From NCBI GenBank assembly GCA_023389295.1, contig JAEWEO010000098.1, positions 1-64,000 of the forward strand: a DNA stretch of 64,000 nucleotides. Reading direction: 5' to 3'. The notes beneath the pieces were generated by a model. It made no database searches. It saw nothing but the letters and a program-made list of their open reading frames with translations, and was not told the DNA's origin. Position numbers and translations under genes: made by a program. Shown here in pieces: positions 35,489 to 43,099 of this stretch (positions within the stretch are counted from its first letter, which is position 1; each line of letters begins with the position of its first letter). This stretch comes from Bacillota bacterium (GTDB taxonomy: Bacteria; Bacillota; Clostridia; Lachnospirales; Lachnospiraceae).

Positions 35489-36265
35489 CTAACGATTCTT
35501 AACTTCCCGCCACAAAACGTCCTGCTCGATAGGGGTAAGCTCGCTTAGATTCCGGCCCATACTCTCTGCTAGAGCAAAGACATCTACAAATCTATTTATA
35601 AACTTATTAGTGGCATTTGTCAAGGAATTTTCTGCATTTAATTGTAAAAAGCGTGATAAATTAATCATGGAGAACATCACATCTCCAAATTCCTCAAAAA
35701 TATAGCTTTCATCCCTAATTTCAATGGCTTTTTTAAGTTCTTCCAACTCTTCATAAACCTTTTGCAAAGCTTCTTCATAACCGGCAAAATCCAATCCAGT
35801 TTTTGACACTTTACGTTGAATTTTTTCAGCTCTGATGTTTGCTGGTAATGCCTTCGCAACCTCTTTTAGTTCATCAGCTAAATTTCGATCCTTCTTTTCT
35901 TTCTTTTTGATTTCATCCCAGTTCCTTAATACCTCATCTGCATCCTCTGCTGTAGCATCTCCAAATACATGTGGATGTCTGCGGATCATTTTCTCGGCTT
36001 CTAAAGAAACAACATCATCAATACTAAATTCCTTCTCTTCTTCTGCAATCACGCTATGAAGTGCCACCTGGAGCAAAACATCTCCTAGCTCCTCACACAG
36101 GTTTTCTTCATCTTGGTTATTAATTGCTTCTACTGTCTCATAGCACTCTTCAATAAGACAGTTTTTCAGGCTTTCATGGGTCTGTTCTCTATCCCAAGGG
36201 CAACCTTCTTCACTTCTAAGCTTCCGTATAATTTCCATAAATTCTTCAAAGCTGTATTTTGCCAC
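35489..36265 (-). CDS. mazG: Nucleoside triphosphate pyrophosphohydrolase MazG
   Basis: The 258-residue protein has two MazG domains. The first carries EECYETVEAINNQDEENLCEELGDVLLQ (EExxE ... ExxD) near residue 40, with RRHPHVFGD near 97; the second has EELEELKKAIE and EEFGDVMFSMINL near 175-205. It hydrolyses non-canonical NTPs. GTG 36265 is preferred because GGAGG is five bases upstream; an earlier GTG at 36277 lies over that site. It follows the Bacillus yabN position. Confidence 0.92.
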   Translation of the reverse strand: MAKYSFEEFMEIIRKLRSEEGCPWDREQTHESLKNCLIEECYETVEAINNQDEENLCEELGDVLLQVALHSVIAEEEKEFSIDDVVSLEAEKMIRRHPHVFGDATAEDADEVLRNWDEIKKKEKKDRNLADELKEVAKALPANIRAEKIQRKVSKTGLDFAGYEEALQKVYEELEELKKAIEIRDESYIFEEFGDVMFSMINLSRFLQLNAENSLTNATNKFINRFVDVFALAESMGRNLSELTPIEQDVLWREVKNR

Positions 36266-36398
36266 TTGAACCTCCACTTCTTATGCGAACCAACAAGGAA
36301 CAGAAGGTTCACAAAACACTTATCTGATTGTAAGATTCTTATCAACTTATCTTCTTTTTGTATTATAACCATATCGATATGATTTTTACAATAAAAAA

Positions 36399-36481
36399 GC
36401 ACTCCTCGCTTCAATTTTTCATTGATTCTAACTCTCTAGAATATATAGGGAGCAGTACAATGAAAAAAGTACTTGGAGTGC
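36399..36481 (-). other. Long-loop hairpin downstream of spoVT
   Basis: GCACTCC at 36399 pairs with GGAGTGC at 36475-36481 around a 69-base loop holding its own AGTAC...GTACT stem, and is followed on the minus strand by six T. It may be a branched terminator or a small RNA 3' end. Confidence 0.4.
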
Positions 36482-36488
36482 CGATAAT

Positions 36489-37037
36489 TTATTGTTCCAT
36501 TTGTCTTCCTAAAAAAGCCGCTGCGGTACTCGCCAGCTTAATTTCCAATTCGCCAAATTTAGTTTTTGAGTCCTTTGTTAGGATAATAACTGAACCTATA
36601 GCATCGCCTTCACTAATAATCGGGGTGATTACCTGATACATAAACTCCGAATCATCCTCATTCATTATTCTTATAAAATTTTTATCATCCTTTGAGGCAA
36701 CCACAGTTTCTCTTTCATTAATAACCTCTTCCAAATCATGGCTTATACCTTTCGTAATTAGGTCCTTCTTTGTAGGACCAGCTACTGCGATAAACTGATC
36801 TTTATCAGTAATTGCAACAATATGCCCTGTTGTCTGAGTAAGTGAGTCTGCATATTGCTTTGCAAACTGACCCAACTCACCGATGGGAGAGTATTTCTTT
36901 AAGATAATTTCCCCTTCTCTATCAGTAAATATTTCTAAAGGGTCTCCCTCTCGGATTCTTAATGTCCGACGAATTTCTTTAGGTACAACGACACGACCGA
37001 GGTCATCTATTCTTCTTACGATTCCAGTTGCTTTCAT
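36489..37037 (-). CDS. spoVT: Stage V sporulation protein T
   Basis: The 182-residue regulator has an AbrB-type swapped-hairpin DNA-binding domain at about 1-52 (MKATGIVRRIDDLGRVVVPK) and a C-terminal GAF-like domain (about 56-180). SpoVT tunes sigma-G genes in the forespore. GGAGGAAG precedes the ATG. It begins the conserved cluster that runs through mazG and yabP/Q. Confidence 0.95.
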   Translation of the reverse strand: MKATGIVRRIDDLGRVVVPKEIRRTLRIREGDPLEIFTDREGEIILKKYSPIGELGQFAKQYADSLTQTTGHIVAITDKDQFIAVAGPTKKDLITKGISHDLEEVINERETVVASKDDKNFIRIMNEDDSEFMYQVITPIISEGDAIGSVIILTKDSKTKFGELEIKLASTAAAFLGRQMEQ

Positions 37038-37185
37038 AAATGATCTTCCTCCATTTTACGTAATTAAGTGAATTTAGTTAGATGTTACATTATTTAACTA
37101 ATACTATTGTTTGTAAAATGGGAAACTTTATACATTTGTTTCAGTAATTATTTTAAGTTGCATCGTTCTGGTTTTATGTTCGTTT

Positions 37186-37632
37186 TCAAAACAAGTTCTC
37201 ATCTAACACGATAGTAAATGGACCATCATTTACAAGAGATACCTTCATATCAGCGCCAAACTCTCCTGCCTGTACCTTTCCAACGCGTTTTTCTACCTGT
37301 TCCAAAGCATATTCATACAGTTCCTTAGCTTTTAAAGCCCCAGCAGCACGTAAAAAGTCCGGACGGTTACCTCTTTTGCAATCGGCATATAACGTAAATT
37401 GGGATACTATCAATACTTCTCCTGAAACATCCCAAAGTGAAAGATTTGTTTTTCCGTTTTCATCCGCAAAAATACGCATTTTCAGTATCTTATCCAGGTA
37501 CTTATCTACAATTTCCTTCGTATCCTCAGCTCCTACACCTAAAAAAATCAATAATCCCTGCCCTATGGCACCGATTACTTTTTCCTCGACTGTTACCTTT
37601 GCCTCTAATACTCTTTGTATTACAATTCTCAT
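37186..37632 (-). CDS. dtd: D-aminoacyl-tRNA deacylase
   Basis: The 148-residue enzyme removes D-amino acids (and Gly from tRNA-Ala) mischarged onto tRNA. The start [15 protein letters not shown], the catalytic-pocket motif SQFTLYAD near residue 78 and the second cross-subunit motif, here [11 protein letters not shown] in place of the usual NxGPVT, are present. The Phe in that motif is a small deviation. ATG 37632 has GGAGG five bases upstream. Confidence 0.92.
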   Translation of the reverse strand: MRIVIQRVLEAKVTVEEKVIGAIGQGLLIFLGVGAEDTKEIVDKYLDKILKMRIFADENGKTNLSLWDVSGEVLIVSQFTLYADCKRGNRPDFLRAAGALKAKELYEYALEQVEKRVGKVQAGEFGADMKVSLVNDGPFTIVLDENLF

Positions 37633-37704
37633 CATTTCCTCCCTCAATAAAAAACAAGTGAATTAGTATCAATTTAATAATACCAATCTTCGTTTTTACT
37701 TCAA

Positions 37705-38196
37705 TTAATCTGATAATTTCCTAAGACAGGACCAAGCCTCAATGAGCTTGTCCATATTATAGCCTGCATTGGCCGGGCTAGTAGATGGTAATTTTACTGC
37801 TTTCATTTCTGTGTTTGGATAAATGTACTTCATATAGAGTTGATGGGAGGTATTACCATTTGTAATAATTGATTTAATGGGTGCTTCTTTCAATATCTTA
37901 GTCAAATCATTGGCTATAACATTTTTTATACTGCTATCCGCAGAACCTTCAATTTCACAGCTTTGTATCACATCCCAGACAGCAAGATGATTGTCTAAAA
38001 TCATTTGTTTCTTCTCCTCTATGGTCGTGGGTAGTGGATACTCATATAGGGTACTGATAACCTTCCAAAAGCGATTCTGAGGATGATGATAAAAAAATTG
38101 ACCCTCTCTGGATTTAACAGAGGGAAAGGATCCCAAAATCAAAATTTCGGAATCCTTGTTATAAAGTGGTGGAATCGGGTGTGCTACTCTATTCAT
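37705..38196 (-). CDS. DNA-deoxyinosine glycosylase (UDG family 6)
   Basis: The 163-residue protein opens with HPIPPLYNKDSEILILGSFPS and FYHHPQNRFWKV, and later NGNTSHQLY and LPSTSPANAG. This set marks the hypoxanthine/uracil-DNA glycosylase branch. It would remove deaminated adenine from DNA. AGAGGT precedes the ATG. It is downstream of deoB by 29 bp and may share its transcript, joining DNA repair with nucleoside recycling. Confidence 0.88.
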   Translation of the reverse strand: MNRVAHPIPPLYNKDSEILILGSFPSVKSREGQFFYHHPQNRFWKVISTLYEYPLPTTIEEKKQMILDNHLAVWDVIQSCEIEGSADSSIKNVIANDLTKILKEAPIKSIITNGNTSHQLYMKYIYPNTEMKAVKLPSTSPANAGYNMDKLIEAWSCLRKLSD

Positions 38197-38225
38197 ACAT
38201 TACCTCTATCTCGACAGACTATTCT

Positions 38226-39395
38226 TTATTTAAGAATCTCCTTTAGGAAGGAGGTACCTGCTGTCTTCTGCTCAACATTAAAATAATCTAAGATGGTTGC
38301 AGAAATATCTGCAAAGGACTTCTGTGTTCCCAGGTTTACACCTTTTTTAATCTTATTACCATAAACAACGAGCGGAATATATTCTCTGGAGTGATCAGTA
38401 GACGGCGTTGCCGGATCACAGCCATGATCTGCCGTGATCATGAGAATATCATCCTCACGGAGTCCTTCTAAGATTCTTGGCAATTGCTCGTCAAAATACG
38501 TCAGTGCCTTTGCATAACCGTCAACATCATTGCGATGTCCATAAACCATATCAAAATCAACCAAATTAACAAAGCACAAGCCTTCAAAATCTCTTCCTGT
38601 ACGTTCAATTAGCTTCTCAATTCCCTCTGCATTGTCATGCGTACGAACGGTATCCGTAATTCCCTTACCTGCAAAAATATCAAATATTTTACCAACTGCA
38701 AGAGTATCATATCCCTTCTCTTTTAACTGATCCATCATGGTTGTAGATGGTTCCAAAGAGTAATCATGTCGATTTGAGGTACGTTTATAATCGGGGTAAC
38801 TACCGATAAAAGGTCTTGCAATAACACGTCCTACACTATGATCTCCTGTAAGTAATTCTCTTGCTATCTCACAGTAACGATACAGTTCCTCTACCGGAAC
38901 AACCTCTTCATGAGCAGCAATTTGGAATACACTGTCAGCAGAAGTATAGACGATAAGTGCGCCGGTTTCTACGTGCTCTTTTCCATAATCACGAATTACA
39001 TCCGTTCCGGAATAGGGCAGATTACAAATTACTTTTCTTCCCGTTCTCTCTTCAAAGGGTTTTAAAATCTCCTGTGGGAATCCGTTTGGATAAGTAGGAA
39101 ATGGTTTTTCTGATATAATACCTGCTATCTCCCAATGTCCTGTTGTTGTATCCTTACCCTTTGACAACTCTGCCATTCTACCAATTGTTCCGTCATAGGA
39201 ACTATCCGGCTCTTGAAACTTCTCTTTTACGCCATCGATCTGAAAAAGTCCCAACTTTTTCATGTTCGGCATATGAAAATATTTGCTGGTGGAGGCAGCA
39301 TAAAGAGTATGACTTCCCTCATCACCATATAAATTAGCATCCGGTAACTCTCCGATGCCAACACTATCTAAGACAACAATAAATACTCGTTTCAT
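38226..39395 (-). CDS. deoB: Phosphopentomutase
   Basis: The 389-residue alkaline-phosphatase-superfamily enzyme interconverts (deoxy)ribose 1- and 5-phosphate. It shows [20 protein letters not shown] with the metal-binding Asp, the phosphorylated Thr in KDTTTGHWE near residue 85, and [18 protein letters not shown] near 330. GGAGG precedes the ATG. Length and motifs are complete. Confidence 0.96.
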   Translation of the reverse strand: MKRVFIVVLDSVGIGELPDANLYGDEGSHTLYAASTSKYFHMPNMKKLGLFQIDGVKEKFQEPDSSYDGTIGRMAELSKGKDTTTGHWEIAGIISEKPFPTYPNGFPQEILKPFEERTGRKVICNLPYSGTDVIRDYGKEHVETGALIVYTSADSVFQIAAHEEVVPVEELYRYCEIARELLTGDHSVGRVIARPFIGSYPDYKRTSNRHDYSLEPSTTMMDQLKEKGYDTLAVGKIFDIFAGKGITDTVRTHDNAEGIEKLIERTGRDFEGLCFVNLVDFDMVYGHRNDVDGYAKALTYFDEQLPRILEGLREDDILMITADHGCDPATPSTDHSREYIPLVVYGNKIKKGVNLGTQKSFADISATILDYFNVEQKTAGTSFLKEILK

Positions 39396-39692
39396 TATAT
39401 TTCCTCCATTCTCTCATATTATATATTATAATACATCGCTTATTACTTAGCATTTCCATTTTGATGACTATTACATACAAACAAACTAGAATCAATACTG
39501 AGTCCTTATCACGTTTTAATCTATAATACTTGGTGCATTCGGCTATACTCCTATTATAAAATGAATGCCTACTAATATTATAATAATTTATTTAAATTAT
39601 GTCTATGTATTATTCGCAACATCCCAAGAGTTATGTGTCTTTAGGATAGAGAAACTACCATATTTTTAAAAATTAAGGTTTTATTAAATATG

Positions 39693-39721
39693 TTGTAGAT
39701 GCAAATTAACTATGCTATAAT
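39693..39721 (+). promoter_or_regulatory. Sigma-A promoter with extended -10 for the PAP2 gene
   Basis: TTGTAG, a 17-bp spacer and TGCTATAAT lie 57 bp upstream of the TTG start. The rest of the 39396-39777 gap shows no gene. Confidence 0.55.
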
Positions 39722-39777
39722 TTACCCAGTTGTTAAGACCTCGTTAAGCTTCTGACAATTAGAAAGGTTGTGTAAAA

Positions 39778-40461
39778 TTGAAGCAATTAAAAATCATAAA
39801 AGAATTCCTATTAAAATATAAGCATGGTGTAATTCTTTCTTACTTTTTTATTTATATGACCTGGTTTACTTATCTGGAGCGCACCATCACCAAGAAGTTT
39901 CATCCGGTCTATTGCCGTTTGGATGATTTGATACCCTTTAATGAGGTATTTATCATTCCCTATATTCTGTGGTTCGCCTATATTTTTGTCACAGTCGTTT
40001 ATTTTTTATTTAGTTCAAAACAGGAATTTTATAAACTCTGTGCTAATCTATTTATAGGTATGACCATATGTTTAATCATTTATACCATATGGCCAAACGG
40101 GCATAACCTTAGGGTTGATATTGATTCACTTGGCAGGGATAACATATTTTTATCGATACTTTCCACGATTTATAATGTGGATACCTCCACCAATGTATTC
40201 CCCAGTATTCATGTCTTTAACTCAGTAGCGGCATGTATAGCAATTTATAAAAATGAGCGGCTAAGAAAGATTACTTGGATAAGACCTATGACATTCCTCC
40301 TTACGGTCTCCATATGCTTATCTACTGTATTTCTAAAGCAACACTCCGTATTAGATATCTTTGGAGCCTTAGCATTAAATCTATTTATGTATGCTGTTGT
40401 ATATATCCCCAATTGGTCTAAATCAACACAGAACGCAAAGCAGGAATTATCAAAGATATAA
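39778..40461 (+). CDS. PAP2-family membrane phosphatase
   Basis: The 227-residue protein has about six membrane segments and the PAP2 motifs FPSIHVFNS near residue 141 (PSxH) and LKQHSVLDIFGA near 184 (the H...D pair). The first PAP2 motif (KxxxxxxRP) is not obvious. It would dephosphorylate a lipid phosphate such as phosphatidate or undecaprenyl pyrophosphate, or act as an inositol-phosphotransferase-like enzyme. The start is TTG with AAAGG 11 bases upstream; no better start is nearby. A shared terminator separates it from the glycosyltransferase. Confidence 0.8.
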   Translation: MKQLKIIKEFLLKYKHGVILSYFFIYMTWFTYLERTITKKFHPVYCRLDDLIPFNEVFIIPYILWFAYIFVTVVYFLFSSKQEFYKLCANLFIGMTICLIIYTIWPNGHNLRVDIDSLGRDNIFLSILSTIYNVDTSTNVFPSIHVFNSVAACIAIYKNERLRKITWIRPMTFLLTVSICLSTVFLKQHSVLDIFGALALNLFMYAVVYIPNWSKSTQNAKQELSKI

Positions 40462-40465
40462 AAAC

Positions 40466-40557
40466 ATAATTCATTAGAAAAATTGAAAATTAATCTATTC
40501 ATTAGGAATAATTGAAAATCATTTATTTAAAAATTAGAAATCTATTCATTAGAAAAG
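40466..40557. repeat. Three diverged copies of an AT-rich ~28-bp unit
   Basis: The unit attcattagaaaaattgaaaat recurs near 40469, 40497 and (truncated) 40543, just before the terminator. Confidence 0.4.
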
Positions 40558-40582
40558 GACAATCACATCTGATTGTCCTTTT
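40553..40582. terminator. Bidirectional terminator
   Basis: A perfect 13-bp stem (AAAAGGACAATCA and its complement) with a 4-base loop, flanked by A and T runs, serves the converging PAP2 and glycosyltransferase genes. Confidence 0.85.
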
Positions 40583-40604
40583 CTTTTATCCTTATAAGTT
40601 ATAC

Positions 40605-41621
40605 TTAATTAAATCCATAGATTTTTCTAGAGATATTATATCCCAGCTCAACAACTCTTCTACCAAATTTACCTGGTAAATTCATAGATCTTCCTAGTAT
40701 TTGAGATCTGATTTTCTTATATAAACGTCTATCATAATTCTTTAAATAGTCCCAAAGGTCCTGCTTTTTTGCAAGACTTTCTTCACTACCTTCTTTAATT
40801 AGAAATACACTACTTACCACCATCATCATAGAAAGATATTTGATCATGTAATTTTGCAGCTTCTTACTCTTAATCTGCATTAGGTTATGTGACTCAATCA
40901 TGATTTTCGTAATCTTTAGCTGCTGGTCAATGCGTCGTATCATCACTTGTTCATTTACAGATTGATCTTCTCTTCCGATAAAATAACGATACAAATTAAC
41001 ATCCATGTAATATAACGTCTTTACATAGGGCAATGGCTGATAAACAAAAATGTTATCCACATAGAAGGTGTGTTTCGGTAACTGAATTCCACAGCTCTTA
41101 AGTAATTTTGTACGATAAATTGTGGAATGCATCAAAATGTTCTGACTCTGTTTAAAATGCATGATCTCATCCCAGCTAAAGATACGGTCCTTGGGTAATG
41201 CCCAGTTATAATTGATCACCTTTTTCTTTTTTGCATCTACCTTTTCGTATACATAGTTTGCTAAAAATAAGTCAGGGCTGTTTCCTTCTGCAATGAGATT
41301 CTTCAGTACTTCCATCACTTGCTTTAATGCTCGTTCGTTTACCCAGTCATCACTATCCACTACTTTAAAGTAAAAGCCAGTCGCATTCGCAAGTCCGGTA
41401 TTAACAGCTTCCCCATGTCCGCCGTTTTCTTGATTAATCACTTTAATAATACTCGGATATTTATTTTGATAATCCTCTGCTATCTTTTGCGTATCATCGG
41501 ATGATCCATCATTTACAATTATTATCTCCATTTCCTCCCCACCCGTAAGAAGGGTCTCTATGGCGTGGCTCATATAAGCCGCAGAGTTATAGCAGGGAAT
41601 TGCTGCTGTCAATAACTTCAT
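40605..41621 (-). CDS. Family 2 glycosyltransferase
   Basis: The 338-residue GT-A enzyme begins MKLLTAAIPCYNSAAYM and shows EIIIVNDGSSDDT near residue 38, NQENGGHGEAVNTGL near 69 and the metal-binding VVDSDDWV near 94. It has no membrane segments, so it is a soluble or peripheral transferase for polysaccharide, teichoic-acid or glycolipid synthesis; the sugar is not known. ATG 41621 has GGAGG six bases upstream. Confidence 0.9.
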   Translation of the reverse strand: MKLLTAAIPCYNSAAYMSHAIETLLTGGEEMEIIIVNDGSSDDTQKIAEDYQNKYPSIIKVINQENGGHGEAVNTGLANATGFYFKVVDSDDWVNERALKQVMEVLKNLIAEGNSPDLFLANYVYEKVDAKKKKVINYNWALPKDRIFSWDEIMHFKQSQNILMHSTIYRTKLLKSCGIQLPKHTFYVDNIFVYQPLPYVKTLYYMDVNLYRYFIGREDQSVNEQVMIRRIDQQLKITKIMIESHNLMQIKSKKLQNYMIKYLSMMMVVSSVFLIKEGSEESLAKKQDLWDYLKNYDRRLYKKIRSQILGRSMNLPGKFGRRVVELGYNISRKIYGFN

Positions 41622-41694
41622 GTTTCCTCCATTCATCCGCTAGTAGCGGAATAAAATAGTATAATAATTAATCCCTTGGTTCCTGTTAGGATTG

Positions 41695-41858
41695 GAGTAT
41701 CAAAAGGTCCCCAAATTGCTCTCTTCGTCAAATTACACAATAAAGTTCTCGACCAAGTGATACAGTTGCGCATCGAACGAGCTACTATATCACTTCTATT
41801 CAAGTTAGCTTATGTGCAATTTGACGATGCTATATTCAAAGTTGACCTTTTGACACTC
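41695..41858. repeat. 164-bp imperfect palindromic element
   Basis: Nested inverted repeats share one centre near 41776. GAGTnTCAAAAGGTC at 41695-41709 pairs with 41844-41858 (one mismatch), TCGTCAAATT at 41725-41734 with 41818-41827, and AAGTGATA at 41755-41762 with 41788-41795. The spacing is symmetric to within three bases, so the whole element could fold as one long hairpin. It begins eight bases after the aminopeptidase stop. Confidence 0.7.
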
Positions 41859-41866
41859 GAATTCTG

Positions 41867-42985
41867 TTATATTAAATTCTCAGGATTTAATCCCTCTAAT
41901 TCCTTAACCACGAAACGACCATCCTTACGGATCAAAACATCATCAAAATAGATTTCTCCGCCGCCATATTCCGGTGTCTGGATACATACCAAATCCCAAT
42001 GAATTGCAGAATGGTTACCATTTGGAGCACTCTCCTCATAGCAGTTACCAGGTGTAAAGTGGAAGGAACCCATAATCTTCTCATCAAATAAGGTATCCTT
42101 CATCGGCTTAAGAATATAAGGATTAACACCAATTGCAAATTCACCAATATAACGAGCACCTTCATCCGTATCTAATACCTGGTTAATTCTTTCGGTATCA
42201 TTAGCGGTTGCTTCTACAATCTTACCATTTTCAAAGCGGAACGTAATATTCTCATAAGTAAAGCCTTGGAATACTGCAGGAGTATTATAAGCTAAGGTAC
42301 CATTTACAGATTCTCTAACAGGTGCTGTATATACTTCACCGTCCGGAATATTACACTCACCATCACAAGGTACCGCAGGAATATCCTTTATTGAGAAGGA
42401 TAAATCTGTTCCAGGTCCTACAATTCTTACTTTATCGGTACGATTCATATAATCTACCAGGCTCTTCATTGCTTCGCCCATTTTCGCATAATCTAAGTTA
42501 CATACATTAAAATAGAAATCTTCAAAGGCTTCTGTACTTGTATTAGAAAGCTGAGCCATAGAAGAGTTAGGATAGCGAAGCACTACCCATCTAGTCTTTG
42601 GTACACGAATTTCATGATGTACCGGAGTCTGATAGTAAGTCTCGTAAATCTTCATTTTGTCTGACGGTATATCTGCAAGCTCTGATACATTGTCAGTACC
42701 TCGAACTGCCACATAGCAATCCATCTCAGCCATCTCGGCGCCGTCAATCTTTGCCATCAAGGACATCTGCTCTTTGGTGCAATTTAACAGCATTTCTCTT
42801 TGTAATTTAACATCAGTATAATGAACAAAAGGAACTCCTCCTGCTTTGTATACCTCTTTCACTAACTGTCTAGCGAGATCCTGTGTTGAAGGTCCGATAT
42901 AATGAACATATACCTTATCGCCAGCTTTCACTTTCATTGAATAATTAACTAAATTATGTGCTAATACTTTAATTCTTTCATCCAT
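41867..42985 (-). CDS. M29-family metallo-aminopeptidase (AmpS/PepS type)
   Basis: The 372-residue enzyme shows the M29 landmarks NIPDGEVYTAPV near residue 215 (metal-binding Glu), YIGEFAIGVNP near 280, GSFHFTPGNCYEE near 308 and SAIHWDLVCI near 328 with metal-binding His and Asp. It cleaves N-terminal residues from peptides in the cytosol. AAGGAG precedes the ATG. It stands alone and is followed at once by the palindromic element. Confidence 0.92.
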   Translation of the reverse strand: MDERIKVLAHNLVNYSMKVKAGDKVYVHYIGPSTQDLARQLVKEVYKAGGVPFVHYTDVKLQREMLLNCTKEQMSLMAKIDGAEMAEMDCYVAVRGTDNVSELADIPSDKMKIYETYYQTPVHHEIRVPKTRWVVLRYPNSSMAQLSNTSTEAFEDFYFNVCNLDYAKMGEAMKSLVDYMNRTDKVRIVGPGTDLSFSIKDIPAVPCDGECNIPDGEVYTAPVRESVNGTLAYNTPAVFQGFTYENITFRFENGKIVEATANDTERINQVLDTDEGARYIGEFAIGVNPYILKPMKDTLFDEKIMGSFHFTPGNCYEESAPNGNHSAIHWDLVCIQTPEYGGGEIYFDDVLIRKDGRFVVKELEGLNPENLI

Positions 42986-43099
42986 AGTTTTATCTCCTTA
43001 AATTATTATATTTTGGTGTTTATTATACTTGGCTTTTTTGTCTGGAATATATAAGATTATTATCTATTCACAGCTCTTTCTCTTCTGTAACTTTAGCGA

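Noticed and set aside
41676..41951. A 91-codon plus-strand frame
   Set aside because: It runs over the palindromic element and the 3' end of the aminopeptidase gene and lacks a ribosome binding site.
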